64,000 bases of DNA, from the NCBI RefSeq assembly GCF_014199625.1, contig NZ_JACHNY010000006.1:186001-250000 (forward strand), read 5' to 3'. Both the position numbers and the translations under genes were made by a program. This DNA is from Sphingomonas abaci (GTDB lineage: Bacteria; Pseudomonadota; Alphaproteobacteria; Sphingomonadales; Sphingomonadaceae). Positions 29,525-38,922 of the stretch are shown one piece after another (position 1 is the first letter of the stretch; the number at the start of each line of letters is the position of its first letter). A model generated the notes under the pieces. That model saw only the letters and a list, made by a program, of their open reading frames with translations, ran no database searches and had not been told where the DNA came from.

Positions 29525-29623
29525 TGCGTTTCCCCCGGACCGCCCCCCGCGATCCCGGACTCGAGCTTAGATCAACCCGAAATCATGACGCAACGGTCAT
29601 GATCGCCTTGCATCGGAAACCGA

Positions 29624-29917
29624 TCAATCTCCCGAGGCGAAGCGCAGCTCCACCGCCTGGCCGAACGTGGCGCGCGCATCGGCGAAGACCTGTTCGGCGC
29701 GGCGCACATAGGCCGCCTCTCCGGCCGGCATCGCGTCGACCCGATGCACGATCACCAGAAAGGGCGGCGCGAGCGACAGGATGCCGCCACCCAAACAGTC
29801 GAACAGCGCGTCGAGATTGCCGCCCACCCAGTCCGGCGCGCCGAGTCGGGGCAGCAGGGCCGCGTAGAAGTCGGCGCGCGTCCGCCAGCGACTGGCGTCG
29901 AGGTCGATCCGGGTCAC
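29624..29917 (-). CDS. Barstar-family protein
   Basis: 97 residues. The fold matches barstar, the small inhibitor of barnase-type RNases: an initial strand IDLDASRW, DFYAALLPRLGAPDWVGGNLDALFDCL with the conserved W-GGNLDAL motif, and VIVHRVDAM. No barnase-like RNase lies nearby, so it is an orphan immunity-like or regulatory protein. It sits 38 bases downstream of gatB on the same strand. Confidence 0.85.
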   Translation of the reverse strand: MTRIDLDASRWRTRADFYAALLPRLGAPDWVGGNLDALFDCLGGGILSLAPPFLVIVHRVDAMPAGEAAYVRRAEQVFADARATFGQAVELRFASGD

Positions 29918-29955
29918 CGCCCCGCCCGCGCCGATCCCGCCGTCCGCAGGAGCGA

Positions 29956-31425
29956 TCAGGCCAGCGCCTTCTTCAGCAGTTCGTTGACCACCGCCGGATT
30001 CGCCTTGCCGCCCATCGCCTTCATCGTCTGGCCGACGAAGAATCCGAACAGCGCCTCCTTGCCGCCCTTGAACTGCTCATATTGTTTCGGGTTCTTGGCG
30101 ATCACGTCGGCGATCACCGCCTCGATCGCGCCGGTGTCGCTGGTCTGCTTCAACCCGCGATCCTCGACCACCTTGGCCGCACCGTCGCCGGTCTCCAGCA
30201 TGATCTCGAAGACCTGCTTGGCGAGGCTGCCGGACAGCGTGCCGTCCGCGACCAGCGCCAGCAGCTCCGCCGCCTGGGTCGGCGAGACCGGGCTGTCGTC
30301 GATGCTCCGCCCCAGCCGGTTGAGCGCGCCGAACAGTTCCGAGGTCACCCAATTGGCGGCGGCGACCGGCTTGGCGTCGGTTTCCAGCAGCGCATCGAAC
30401 CAGCGCGCCGCCTCGACCTCGGCGGTCAGCACATTGGCGGCATAGGGGCTGATCCCCAGCCCCTCGTACCGGTGCCGCTTGGCGTCGGGCAGTTCAGGCA
30501 ACGAAGCGCGGCATTCGGCCAGGAACGCCTCGTCCAGCTCCAGCGGCAGCAGGTCGGGGTCGGGGAAGTAGCGATAGTCGTGCGCATCCTCCTTCGACCG
30601 CATCGAACGGGTCACGCCCTTGTCCGGATCGAACAGCCGGGTCTCCTGGACGATCGTGCCGCCCTCCTCCAGCACGTCGATCTGGCGCTTCACCTCATAG
30701 TCGATCGCCGCCATCACGAAGCGGACGGAATTGACGTTCTTGGTTTCGGTGCGCGTGCCCAGCGGGTCGCCGGGGCGACGCACGCTGACATTCACGTCGG
30801 CGCGCATCGAGCCCTCTTCCATGTTGCCGTCGCACGAGCCGACATAGCGCAGGATCGCGCGCAGTTTGCGCAGATAGGCCCCCGCTTCCGCCGGCGAAGC
30901 CATGTCGGGGCGGCTGACGATCTCCATCAGCGCGACGCCCGATCGGTTCAGGTCGACATAGGAGCGGGTCGGATGCTGGTCGTGCATCAGCTTGCCGGCA
31001 TCCTGCTCGACATGGATCCGCTCGACGCCGATGCGCTTCACCGCGCCCTCCGGGTCCTTCTCGTCCAGGCTGATCTCAATCGCGCCCTCGCCGACCAGCG
31101 GGTGGTAGAGCTGGCTGATCTGATAGCCCTGGGGCAGATCGGCGTAGAAATAATTCTTGCGGTCGAACCGCGACCAGCGGTTGATCTGCGCGTCGATCGC
31201 CATGCCGGTGCGCACCGCCTGGCGGATGCACTCCATGTTCGGCACCGGCAACATGCCGGGCATGGCCGCGTCGACCAGGCTGACTTGGGTATTGGGCTCC
31301 GCGCCGAAGGCGGTCGCCGCGCCCGAGAAGAGCTTGGCGTTGGACGTGACCTGGGCGTGCACCTCCAGGCCGATCACGACCTCCCACTCGCCCGTGGCGC
31401 CCTGGACCCGATAGTTGCTCATCAC
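29956..31425 (-). CDS. gatB: Asp-tRNA(Asn)/Glu-tRNA(Gln) amidotransferase subunit B
   Basis: 489 residues, normal length. Signatures are [22 protein letters not shown] at the N-terminus, [36 protein letters not shown], and the C-terminal YqeY-like tail ([33 protein letters not shown]) that binds tRNA. GatB phosphorylates the misacylated Glu- or Asp-tRNA and completes the amidation with ammonia from GatA. It is separated from gatA by an acetyltransferase gene, which is uncommon. Confidence 0.97.
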   Translation of the reverse strand: MMSNYRVQGATGEWEVVIGLEVHAQVTSNAKLFSGAATAFGAEPNTQVSLVDAAMPGMLPVPNMECIRQAVRTGMAIDAQINRWSRFDRKNYFYADLPQGYQISQLYHPLVGEGAIEISLDEKDPEGAVKRIGVERIHVEQDAGKLMHDQHPTRSYVDLNRSGVALMEIVSRPDMASPAEAGAYLRKLRAILRYVGSCDGNMEEGSMRADVNVSVRRPGDPLGTRTETKNVNSVRFVMAAIDYEVKRQIDVLEEGGTIVQETRLFDPDKGVTRSMRSKEDAHDYRYFPDPDLLPLELDEAFLAECRASLPELPDAKRHRYEGLGISPYAANVLTAEVEAARWFDALLETDAKPVAAANWVTSELFGALNRLGRSIDDSPVSPTQAAELLALVADGTLSGSLAKQVFEIMLETGDGAAKVVEDRGLKQTSDTGAIEAVIADVIAKNPKQYEQFKGGKEALFGFFVGQTMKAMGGKANPAVVNELLKKALA

Positions 31426-31494
31426 ATCGTCCGCTTGTCTGGAATAAAGAGATCGCCGGCGGGCATGACCCGTTGCCCGGCGTAATTCAAGCCG

Positions 31495-32013
31495 TCAGGG
31501 CCTCGGCACCGGCCGCTTGTCGGGGATGATCCGCGCCGGGATGCCGACCGCGGTCGCCCCCGCCGGCACGTCCTGCATCACCACCGCGTTGGCGCCGATC
31601 CGCGCATAGTCGCCGATATGGATGCCACCGAGCAGCTTGGCGCCCGCGCCGATGTCGACATGCGCCCCCAGGGTCGGCGAGCCATTGACCATCCGCGCGA
31701 GCGTCACCTGTTGCAGGATCAGGCAGTTGGGCCCGATCGTCGAGGCCGGATGGATCACGATCCCGTTGGGATGCGGGATCATCAACCCACCGCCAATCGG
31801 CGAGTTGATCGGGATTTCCGCCCCCGTCACCGCCGACCAGAAGCGATGGCGCAGCACCGCCCAGCGCCGGAGGACCGCCGCGATCGGTCCGCCGCGCGCC
31901 CGGTGCCGCTGATAGTCGCGGATCGTCTTCAGCAGCGACCGGTCGGGCGACCACTGGCCGCGGGCGCGATGCTCGCGCGACCAGTCCGGCGCGATGACGC
32001 CGTCGGTTACCAC
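31495..32013 (-). CDS. Hexapeptide-repeat acetyltransferase, serine acetyltransferase-like
   Basis: 172 residues from a GTG at 32013, overlapping the gatA stop by seven bases. An N-terminal helical segment ([17 protein letters not shown]) precedes a left-handed beta-helix with hexapeptide repeats: [71 protein letters not shown] and [14 protein letters not shown]. The arrangement is like CysE and colanic or capsule acetyltransferases. CysE would form O-acetylserine for cysteine synthesis. The N-terminal domain is shorter than in classic CysE, so a polysaccharide acetyltransferase is also possible. It lies between gatA and gatB and is probably co-transcribed. Confidence 0.78.
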   Translation of the reverse strand: MVTDGVIAPDWSREHRARGQWSPDRSLLKTIRDYQRHRARGGPIAAVLRRWAVLRHRFWSAVTGAEIPINSPIGGGLMIPHPNGIVIHPASTIGPNCLILQQVTLARMVNGSPTLGAHVDIGAGAKLLGGIHIGDYARIGANAVVMQDVPAGATAVGIPARIIPDKRPVPRP

Positions 32014-33491
32014 CAGCGCTCCGGCCGCGCCGTGAAGCCCGCACGCTCCTCGATCGCCAGCCCGGCGTTGAGCACGGACTGCTCGTCCAGCGCCTTGCCG
32101 ATGATCTGGAGGCCCAGCGGCAGCCCGGCCGCGTCCAGCCCGCCCGGTACGCTCATCGCCGGCAGTCCGGCGAGCGACGAGGGCACGGTGAACACGTCGT
32201 TGAGATACATGGCGATCGGATCGGCCGACTTCTCGCCCAGCGCGAAGGCGGCCGAGGGCGCGGTCGGCGCGAGCAGCAGGTCGCATTGCTCCCAGGCGCG
32301 CTCGAAGTCGCGCGCGATCAGCGCCCGCACCTTCTGCGCCTGGGTGTAATAGGCGTCGTAGAAGCCGGCCGACAGCACATAGGTGCCGATCATGATGCGG
32401 CGCTTGACCTCCGGTCCGAAGCCGGCGGCGCGGGTCGCGGCATACATCTGCTGAAGGTTGGCGCCGTCCGGCAGGTCGCGCAGGCCGTAGCGGACGCCGT
32501 CATAGCGGGCGAGGTTGGACGACGCCTCGGCCGGCGCGATGATGTAATAGGCGGGCAGCGCATATTGGGTGTGCGGCAGCGAGACCTCGACGATCTCCGC
32601 GCCCGCATCGCGCAGCCAGGCGATGCCCTGCTGCCACAGGGCCTCGATCTCGGCGGGCATGCCGTCGACGCGATACTCCTTCGGGATGCCGACGCGCTTG
32701 CCGCGCAGGTCGCCCGACAGGCCCGCTTCCCATGCCGGCACGTCGAGCTGGAGCGAGGTCGAGTCCTTGGCGTCGAAGCCGGCCATCGCCTCCAGCATGA
32801 TCGCGCAGTCGCGCACCGTGCGCGCCATTGGCCCGGCCTGGTCGAGCGACGAGGCGAAGGCGATCGTGCCCCAGCGCGAGCAGCGGCCATAGGTCGGCTT
32901 GATGCCCGAGATGCCGGTGAAGGCGGCCGGCTGGCGGATCGAGCCGCCGGTGTCGGTGCCGGTCGCGCCCGGGCACAGCCGCGCCGCGACCGCCGAGGAC
33001 GAGCCGCCCGACGATCCGCCGGGAGCGAGCGCCGCATTGCCGCCGTCGCGCCGCCGCCAGGGCGAGATGACGTTGCCGAAATAGCTGGTCTCGTTCGACG
33101 AGCCCATGGCGAACTGGTCGAGGTTGAGCTTGCCCAGCATCCCCGCGCCGGCATTCCAGAGATTCTGCGACACGGTCGACTCATAGGTCGGCGTGAAGTC
33201 CTCCAGGATGTGGCTGGCGGCGGTGGTCCGCACGCCCGCGGTGCAGAACAGGTCCTTCATGCCGATCGGCACGCCGGCCATCGGCTTCAGCGTCTCGCCG
33301 GCGGCCCGCGCCGCGTCGGCGGCGTCCGCGGCGGCGAGCGCATGATCGGGCGTCGCTACCAGAAAAGCGTTGAGCGCGCTCGCCTCGGCGACGCGGGCGT
33401 TGAACGCCTCGGCCACTTCGCGCGCCGTAAAGGCGCCGTCGCGCACGCCGTCGCGGATGGCGGCGATCGTCAGGTCGGCTAGTTCGGTCAT
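32007..33491 (-). CDS. gatA: Asp-tRNA(Asn)/Glu-tRNA(Gln) amidotransferase subunit A
   Basis: 494-residue amidase-signature enzyme with the Ser-cisSer-Lys triad: Lys79 ([10 protein letters not shown]), Ser160 (GGSSGGS region) and Ser184 ([11 protein letters not shown]). The 24-residue spacing between the two Ser matches known GatA. It hydrolyses glutamine and channels ammonia to GatB. Its ATG overlaps the last base of the gatC stop. Together with gatC and gatB this supplies Gln-tRNA and possibly Asn-tRNA, as expected for an alphaproteobacterium. Confidence 0.97.
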   Translation of the reverse strand: MTELADLTIAAIRDGVRDGAFTAREVAEAFNARVAEASALNAFLVATPDHALAAADAADAARAAGETLKPMAGVPIGMKDLFCTAGVRTTAASHILEDFTPTYESTVSQNLWNAGAGMLGKLNLDQFAMGSSNETSYFGNVISPWRRRDGGNAALAPGGSSGGSSSAVAARLCPGATGTDTGGSIRQPAAFTGISGIKPTYGRCSRWGTIAFASSLDQAGPMARTVRDCAIMLEAMAGFDAKDSTSLQLDVPAWEAGLSGDLRGKRVGIPKEYRVDGMPAEIEALWQQGIAWLRDAGAEIVEVSLPHTQYALPAYYIIAPAEASSNLARYDGVRYGLRDLPDGANLQQMYAATRAAGFGPEVKRRIMIGTYVLSAGFYDAYYTQAQKVRALIARDFERAWEQCDLLLAPTAPSAAFALGEKSADPIAMYLNDVFTVPSSLAGLPAMSVPGGLDAAGLPLGLQIIGKALDEQSVLNAGLAIEERAGFTARPERWW

Positions 33492-33778
33492 TATTCGATC
33501 ACCTTGGGAACCGCGAAGAAGCCGTGCTCGGCCTGCGGCGCGTTCGTCATCAACTGGTCGCGGATGCCGCCATCGGTCACCACATCGTCGCGCAGGCGCA
33601 GGTGATTGGGGATGACCGCGGTCATCGGCTCGACGCCGGCGGTGTCGACCTCGCCTAGCTGTTCGATCCAGTGCAGGATATTGTCGAGCTCGGGCGCGAT
33701 GCGCGCCGCCTCGTCGTCGGTGATCGCGAGCCGGGCGAGGCTGGCGATCTTCTTCACGGTGTTGGTGTCCACGGCCAT
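33491..33778 (-). CDS. gatC: Asp-tRNA(Asn)/Glu-tRNA(Gln) amidotransferase subunit C
   Basis: 95 residues from the ATG at 33778. Typical GatC features are [34 protein letters not shown] and TAGVEPM, with the C-terminal tail [27 protein letters not shown]. It is a small belt-like subunit that stabilises GatA and GatB. First gene of the gatC-gatA-acetyltransferase-gatB unit; longer in-frame extensions lack family similarity. Confidence 0.96.
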   Translation of the reverse strand: MAVDTNTVKKIASLARLAITDDEAARIAPELDNILHWIEQLGEVDTAGVEPMTAVIPNHLRLRDDVVTDGGIRDQLMTNAPQAEHGFFAVPKVIE

Positions 33779-33896
33779 GGGCAGCCCGCTACCACTCGCG
33801 CTCCGCCCGGTGCAAGCGCTTGCGTACGGTACGCCTTGCGCGCACCGTGCCGTCCTGTAGCAGAGGCCTTCCTTGAAGGGGGACGAGGAGACCCTT

Positions 33897-35015
33897 TTGG
33901 CGCGCAAGTTCCTGTACATCTTCGCCGCACTCATCGTGCTGGTGATCGCGGCGGCGCTCGCCTACCGGCTGTTCGGCACCGACCTGATGCGAATGGCGCT
34001 GACGCCGGGCGAGTCCTTCCGCCGCCAAGCCTCGGTCCAGGCCAGCGCCTATGACGATCCGGCGATGTGGCTCGCCCGCCCGGAGCTGGCCGGCAATCCC
34101 GCGCTCTGGAGGCCGCAGGGCTACGCCCCGCGCGCGGTGGACGCCACGGGGCGCAAGGCGGCGATCTTCTTCATCCATCCCACCTCCTATGTCAGCCGCG
34201 ACCATTGGAACGCGCCGCTCGACGACGCGGAGACCAACGACCGGAGTGCGTTGTTCCTGCGGGGACAGGCCAGCGCCTTCAACGCGGTCGGCGAGGTCTG
34301 GGCGCCGCGCTATCGCCAGGCGACGTTCGGCGCGTTCCTGACCAGCGTCGCCGATTCGGAACAGGCACTGCACCTCGCGTACGGCGACGTCTCCGCCGCC
34401 TTCGACAGCTTCCTGCGCCAGATCGGGCCGCGGACGCCGATCATCCTGGCGGGACACAGCCAGGGCGCGCTGCACCTGACCCGGCTGCTGCGCGACCGCG
34501 TCGCCACCGACCCGGCCCTGCGCCGCCGGATCGTCGCCGCCTATGTCGTCGGCTGGCCAGTGTCGCGGACCACCGATCTGCCGCGCCTAGGCCTGCCCGA
34601 ATGCGCGACCGCCGACCAGGCCGGTTGCCTGTTGTCGTGGCAGAGCTTCGCCGCGCCGGCCGATCCGTCGCTGGTGATCGACACCTATGACAAGACGACC
34701 GGGTTCAACGGCCAGCCGCGCAAGGACACGCCGATGGTCTGCACCAATCCGCTCACCGGCACGCCCGACGCCACCGCCCCGGCCAGCGCCAATCTCGGCA
34801 CGCTCTACCCCGCCGCCGATCTCGCCACCGCGACCATCGCGCCGGGCCGGGTGCCGGCGGCCTGTGGTCCGCGCGGCTTGCTGATGATCGGCGCCCCGCC
34901 CGAGGTCGGCCCCTATGTGCTGCCCGGCAACAACTATCACGTCTACGACTACAGCCTGTTCTGGGCCAATGTCCGCGCCGATGCGGCGCGTCGCCTGCAA
35001 GGATATCGCCGATGA
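33897..35015 (+). CDS. DUF3089 alpha/beta-hydrolase-like protein
   Basis: About 372 residues from a TTG at 33897, six bases after GAGGAG; a further TTG lies at 33873. One N-terminal membrane helix ([22 protein letters not shown]) anchors or exports it. The DUF3089 domain has [35 protein letters not shown] and the nucleophile elbow [15 protein letters not shown]. The role is probably as a lipase or esterase in the envelope. The substrate is not known. It overlaps ruvX by four bases (ATGA). Confidence 0.83.
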   Translation: MARKFLYIFAALIVLVIAAALAYRLFGTDLMRMALTPGESFRRQASVQASAYDDPAMWLARPELAGNPALWRPQGYAPRAVDATGRKAAIFFIHPTSYVSRDHWNAPLDDAETNDRSALFLRGQASAFNAVGEVWAPRYRQATFGAFLTSVADSEQALHLAYGDVSAAFDSFLRQIGPRTPIILAGHSQGALHLTRLLRDRVATDPALRRRIVAAYVVGWPVSRTTDLPRLGLPECATADQAGCLLSWQSFAAPADPSLVIDTYDKTTGFNGQPRKDTPMVCTNPLTGTPDATAPASANLGTLYPAADLATATIAPGRVPAACGPRGLLMIGAPPEVGPYVLPGNNYHVYDYSLFWANVRADAARRLQGYRR

Positions 35016-35482
35016 CCCTCGTCACCACCGACGCCGCCGCCTTCCGCGCCGCGCTGCCGGCGGGCGGCCGGCTGATCGGGCTGGACGTCGGCACCAAGAC
35101 GATCGGCACCGCGCTGTGCGACGCCGGCTGGTCCTTCGCCAGCCCCGCGACGCTGATCCGCCGCACCAAGTTCACCGCCGACAAGGCCGCGCTGGTCGCC
35201 CTGATCGGCCCGCAATCGGTGCGCGGGCTGGTGATCGGCCTGCCGCTCAACCTGGACGGCACGGAGAGCCCGCGCAGCCAGTCGACCCGCGCCTTCGCCC
35301 GCAACGTCGCTGATCTCGGCCCCGTGCTGCTCTGGGACGAGCGCTGGTCGACGGTCGCGGTCGAACGCGCGATGATCGAACAGGATATCAGCCGCGCCAA
35401 GCGCGCCGAGCGGATCGACAATCACGCCGCCGCCCATATCCTGCAAGGAGCGATCGATGCGCTGACCATGACCAAGGAATGA
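35012..35482 (+). CDS. ruvX: Holliday junction resolvase-like protein YqgF/RuvX
   Basis: 156 residues with the RNase H-like fold: [18 protein letters not shown] with the first catalytic Asp, [34 protein letters not shown] with acidic residues, and [15 protein letters not shown] at the end carrying the final conserved Asp. YqgF acts in ribosomal RNA 5' end processing, and possibly on DNA junctions. Translation is coupled to the preceding hydrolase gene. Confidence 0.92.
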   Translation: MTLVTTDAAAFRAALPAGGRLIGLDVGTKTIGTALCDAGWSFASPATLIRRTKFTADKAALVALIGPQSVRGLVIGLPLNLDGTESPRSQSTRAFARNVADLGPVLLWDERWSTVAVERAMIEQDISRAKRAERIDNHAAAHILQGAIDALTMTKE

Positions 35483-35555
35483 CAGCCCGGTGACAGCGAT
35501 GTTGCAAGTTGTTCACGACCGTTACACCAGCATTTAACCTATCCCGGATTAGGAT

Positions 35556-35572
35556 ATCTCGCTATACGAGAT
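35556..35572. promoter_or_regulatory. Palindrome upstream of small membrane protein gene
   Basis: ATCTCG-CTATA-CGAGAT is a perfect 6-5-6 inverted repeat in an AT-rich patch, 59 bases before the start at 35632. A looser inverted repeat CCTA..TAGG lies just upstream. Probably an operator or promoter element; its protein is not identified. Confidence 0.45.
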
Positions 35573-35631
35573 GCGGGACATTTTCCGGCGCCACCTGTGG
35601 CCGCATGGAGGATGTGGGGAGTAGGTAGGAA

Positions 35632-35880
35632 ATGCTGACCGAGCTTGAGCGCATCGATGATCGGCGGGCCATTGAGGACATGCTGTCCCCGCGCAGCTTC
35701 GTCGCGAACGGTGCGACGCCGCTTTCGTCACCAGCCACGCCAGCGACCGGCCGGTCGGCCTGGCAATTGCCCAGCTTCTATGTCGGAGCGGTGCTGATGG
35801 TGCTGATCCTGGCCGCGACATGGCTTGTCCGGCTGGCGATGGCGCTCCGTGGAACCAGGCCCAGCCGATTCAGCGCGTGA
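35632..35880 (+). CDS. Small single-span membrane protein (82 aa)
   Basis: A GGTAGGAA site lies a few bases before the ATG at 35632. A polar N-terminal half (ELERIDDRRAIEDMLSPRSF) leads to one membrane helix near the C-terminus (YVGAVLMVLILAATWLVRLAMAL) and a basic end, so the N-terminus may be periplasmic or cytoplasmic. Its 3' end overlaps that of the convergent glycosyltransferase by 11 bases. Function unknown. Confidence 0.6.
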   Translation: MLTELERIDDRRAIEDMLSPRSFVANGATPLSSPATPATGRSAWQLPSFYVGAVLMVLILAATWLVRLAMALRGTRPSRFSA

Positions 35881-37027
35881 TCGTCCGCGCCGGGTCCAAG
35901 CCGGCATAGGCGGCGAACAGCGTTTCGAAATGATCCGCCATCGAGCGGGTCCGGCCGGGATCGCGCGGGGCCTGCGGCGACTCCGCGAACTGGCGCAGCG
36001 TCATGCTCAGGCTGCGCGCGCTGGCGGACTTGTACGTCCACCCTTCATTGGCGCGGGCGCAGTCCGCCGCGCCGCCCAGGTCGGGGGCGATCACCGTCAG
36101 GCCCGACGCCACCGCTTCCGCCGCGACGAAGCAGAAGGTCTCCGCCTCGCAGCCATGGACCAGCGCGTCGGCGCTCGCCATCAGCGTCGCCAGTTGTGGC
36201 CGGTCGCGGATCGGCGCGACCAGCCGGATATGCGGATTGCCGCCGACCGCGCGGATCACCGAGCGCCGGTCATGTCCGTCGCCGACGATCACCAGCCCCA
36301 TCGGGCGGCTGGCCGCGGCGGCGGTGACGGCGCGCGCGACCATACCCCAGCGCTTCTCCGGCGAATGCCGCCCCACCCCGAGCAGCAGAAGCGCGTCGGC
36401 CCCCAGCCCGCATTCGGCGAGCAACCGCGCACGCAAGGCCGGATCGCGCCGGGCGGGAGAGAAATGCCCCGGCTCGATCCCCATCGGATTGGTCGTCACC
36501 TTGCCCAGGCCGCCCTCGATCAGCCGGCGGGATAGGCTGTCGCTGGCGCTGACCACCAGGTCGAAGCGTGCGTCGAGCCGGCGGAGGTGGCGCCAATACC
36601 AGTCGAAGCCGCGATCGATCGCCGCCCGGTCGGCGATGCCGCCGAACCAGCGATAGGCATAGGCGGACAGCGGATCGGCATGGGCGACCAGCACGCGCCG
36701 CGCCTCTCCCGCCCAGTCGGCGACCATCGAGGCGCTGCGCCAGGGCGACGACACCTCGACCACGGCCGGCGCTTCCTCGTCCAGCGCGCGGTGGAGCGCC
36801 GCGCGGTCGGAGAAATAGCGATAGGCGCGGTCCAGCGGGAAGAGCGGCGCGCGCATCCAGCGGATGCGGCCCCCGCCCTCGCGCATCTCGACGCGGTCCT
36901 CGTCGCCCGGCGCGATCACCACCAGGTCGTGCCCCATCGCGGCCGCCGCGATCAGCTTCTGGTCGACATAGGTGCGCACGCCGCCGCCCTTGGGCGCGTA
37001 GAAGGCGCAGACATCGACGATCTTCAT
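35870..37027 (-). CDS. GT4-family glycosyltransferase
   Basis: 385 residues. The N-terminal Rossmann domain has FYAPKGGGVRTYVDQKLIAAAAMGHDLVVIAPG. The C-terminal domain has LLGVGRHSPEKRWGMV, LVIVGDGHD, VHGCEAETFCFVAAEAVASGLTVIAPDLGGAAD with the E-x7-E type motif. It transfers a sugar from a nucleotide donor to a lipid or saccharide. Its ATG overlaps the stop of the DUF2334 gene (ATGA), so both are one operon. Acceptor unknown; an envelope glycolipid is likely. Confidence 0.88.
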   Translation of the reverse strand: MKIVDVCAFYAPKGGGVRTYVDQKLIAAAAMGHDLVVIAPGDEDRVEMREGGGRIRWMRAPLFPLDRAYRYFSDRAALHRALDEEAPAVVEVSSPWRSASMVADWAGEARRVLVAHADPLSAYAYRWFGGIADRAAIDRGFDWYWRHLRRLDARFDLVVSASDSLSRRLIEGGLGKVTTNPMGIEPGHFSPARRDPALRARLLAECGLGADALLLLGVGRHSPEKRWGMVARAVTAAAASRPMGLVIVGDGHDRRSVIRAVGGNPHIRLVAPIRDRPQLATLMASADALVHGCEAETFCFVAAEAVASGLTVIAPDLGGAADCARANEGWTYKSASARSLSMTLRQFAESPQAPRDPGRTRSMADHFETLFAAYAGLDPARTITR

Positions 37028-37845
37028 GCCGCCTTCCGGCCCTTCCCCCTACCCACCCCATGATCGAGGTCGGCATAGCGCACGACCTGGCGCACCTCGG
37101 CGAGCGCGCGGACGGTGCGGGCGATGCTGGCGACGATGGAGGTCTTGGTCATGTCGCCCGGATGCACCGCCAGCCGCACCACCGGCACCATGCGCCGCGC
37201 GGTCCGCGCCACGCCCGCGACCGCCAGCGAACTGGCGGTGCGCGCGGTGCTGCGGCTGGCCCAGGTGATGACCGGCCCGCGCGCCACCGTCTCGCCGCCT
37301 TGCGGCCGCCATACGCGCCAGTGATCCTCCGCCAGCGCGAAGCCGGTCGCCGCCAGCGCCTGGTGCGCGCCTTCGCCGTACAGCCAGGCCGGGGCGATGA
37401 AGCCCGCCACCGGCCGGCCGATCGCCTGTTCGACGATGTCGCGGCCGTCGCGCAGCCGACGCTCCGCCTCGGCCGCGCTCAGCCCCAGGAACTCGCCCTC
37501 GCCGGCCGTCATGTGCCGCGCCTTGAACGCGGCGGCGGCGCCGTCGTGCCGGCTGTCGTCGCGGTGCAGCCAGCCGTGCAGGAACATCTCGATCCCCTCA
37601 TCGGCCCAGCCGCGCAGCCGCCGCGCAAAGGCGGCATCGCCCGCGATCGGCGCACGGCCCCAGTGGTTGGGCACCACCAGCATCGCGAAGCGCGGACCAC
37701 CGAGCAGGACGCGCAACCGGGCCGCCAGCGCCTCCACCGGCGCGGTGAAGGCGGGCGAGACGTCGTGGATCGACACCAGCAGACGACGATCCGCCGCGGG
37801 GGGGATCAGCGCGGCGGGGCGGAAGGGAAGCGAAGGCAAGGGCAT
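37024..37845 (-). CDS. DUF2334 polysaccharide deacetylase-like protein
   Basis: 273 residues from the ATG at 37845. The NodB-like fold is visible: LLVSIHDVSPAF (with the Asp), FAMLVVPNHWG, EGIEMFLHGWLHR with a metal-type His, GRPVAGFIAPAWLYGEG, and a C-terminal VRLAVHPGDM with another His. Members of this group are thought to deacetylate or hydrolyse carbohydrate substrates. Co-translation with the GT4 enzyme suggests that it edits the sugar added by that enzyme, or its substrate. The longer reading frame upstream is spurious because it runs antisense to the next gene. Confidence 0.82.
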   Translation of the reverse strand: MPLPSLPFRPAALIPPAADRRLLVSIHDVSPAFTAPVEALAARLRVLLGGPRFAMLVVPNHWGRAPIAGDAAFARRLRGWADEGIEMFLHGWLHRDDSRHDGAAAAFKARHMTAGEGEFLGLSAAEAERRLRDGRDIVEQAIGRPVAGFIAPAWLYGEGAHQALAATGFALAEDHWRVWRPQGGETVARGPVITWASRSTARTASSLAVAGVARTARRMVPVVRLAVHPGDMTKTSIVASIARTVRALAEVRQVVRYADLDHGVGRGKGRKAA

Positions 37846-38007
37846 GTCACTGGCGATGACGGCGCCGCCAGCCGGCTTCCGCACCGGGCGGGAAAAAAAT
37901 CCGGCGCCGGCCCTGCGGGTCGAGCGGCGCGGCGTCGTCCTGTCGTCGTGACCCAGCCCGAAACCCCGCCCGCGCGCTCGCGCCGACCGGTCCGCTAGAG
38001 CCCGTCC

Positions 38008-38922
38008 ATGCCCGAGTCCGCCCTGTTCGCCCCCGCCCCCGTGGAGCTGCGCCCGCTGATCGAGCGTGGCAGCGGCCTGCGTCGCTGGATCGCGCCCGTC
38101 CTGTCGCTCGCGATTCTGGCGGCGGCCTTGTGGCAACTCCGCCATCTCGATCTGGCCGGCGTCCTGCACGACCTGCCCGCCTCGCCCGCCTTCTGGCTGG
38201 TCTTCGCCGCCGGCTACATGGCGCTGCCGATCGGCGAGTGGCTGATCTATCGCCGCCTGTGGCAATTGCCGGTGACCGGCCTCGGCGCGCTGCTGCGCAA
38301 GCGGATCGCCAACGAGATCGTGCTCGGCTATTCCGGCGAGGTCTATTTCTATGGCTGGGCGCGTCGCCATGCCCGGCTCGCCGCCGCGCCGTTCGGCGTC
38401 ATCAAGGACGTGACGATCCTGTCGGCGACCGTCGCCAACGGCATCACCGTCGCGCTGATGCTCGCCTGCTGGCCGCTGCTGTCGGCGCTCAACCTGGGCC
38501 TGACCGAATGGGTGGTGGCGCTGGCGACCGCGATCATCGCCCTGCCCTCGCTGGTCGCGCTCCTGATGGGACGGCGTCTCTTCTCCTGCACCTCGCGTGA
38601 GTTGTGGGGGATCGCCGGCGTGCATTTCGGCCGCATTGCCGTCGTCATCCTGCTCACCGCGCTGCTGTGGCGGCTGGCGATGCCGGGGGTGCCGATCCTG
38701 TGGTGGCTGGTGCTGGCGACGCTCCGCATGCTGGTCTCGCGCCTGCCGCTGCTGCCCAATCGCGACATCGTGTTCGCCGGGCTGGTCGCCTTCATGATCG
38801 GCGACGCGCCGTCGATGACCGCGATGCTGGTGATGGTCGCCGGACTGACGCTCGCCACCCATATCTTCCTGGGCGCTGCACTGGGCGTCGCCGACCTGGT
38901 CCGCTCGGAGAATCGCGCATGA
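38008..38922 (+). CDS. Multi-span membrane protein, flippase-like (UPF0104/LPG synthase-type region)
   Basis: 304 residues with about seven or eight hydrophobic helices: residues 25-45, 62-80, 130-150, 165-185, 205-225 and later ones. The pattern of small helices, a loop with RIANEIVLGYSGEVYFYGWAR, and a late LVSRLPLLPNRDIVFAG recalls the membrane domain of the lysylphosphatidylglycerol-synthase/UPF0104 group. It is divergent from the GT4-DUF2334 pair and overlaps the DUF2141 gene (ATGA). A role in envelope lipid or glycan handling is likely. Confidence 0.6.
   Translation: MPESALFAPAPVELRPLIERGSGLRRWIAPVLSLAILAAALWQLRHLDLAGVLHDLPASPAFWLVFAAGYMALPIGEWLIYRRLWQLPVTGLGALLRKRIANEIVLGYSGEVYFYGWARRHARLAAAPFGVIKDVTILSATVANGITVALMLACWPLLSALNLGLTEWVVALATAIIALPSLVALLMGRRLFSCTSRELWGIAGVHFGRIAVVILLTALLWRLAMPGVPILWWLVLATLRMLVSRLPLLPNRDIVFAGLVAFMIGDAPSMTAMLVMVAGLTLATHIFLGAALGVADLVRSENRA

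Noticed and set aside
37846..38862. Upstream extension of the DUF2334 reading frame
   Set aside because: Runs antisense through the membrane protein gene; the ATG at 37845 gives a normal-length protein.
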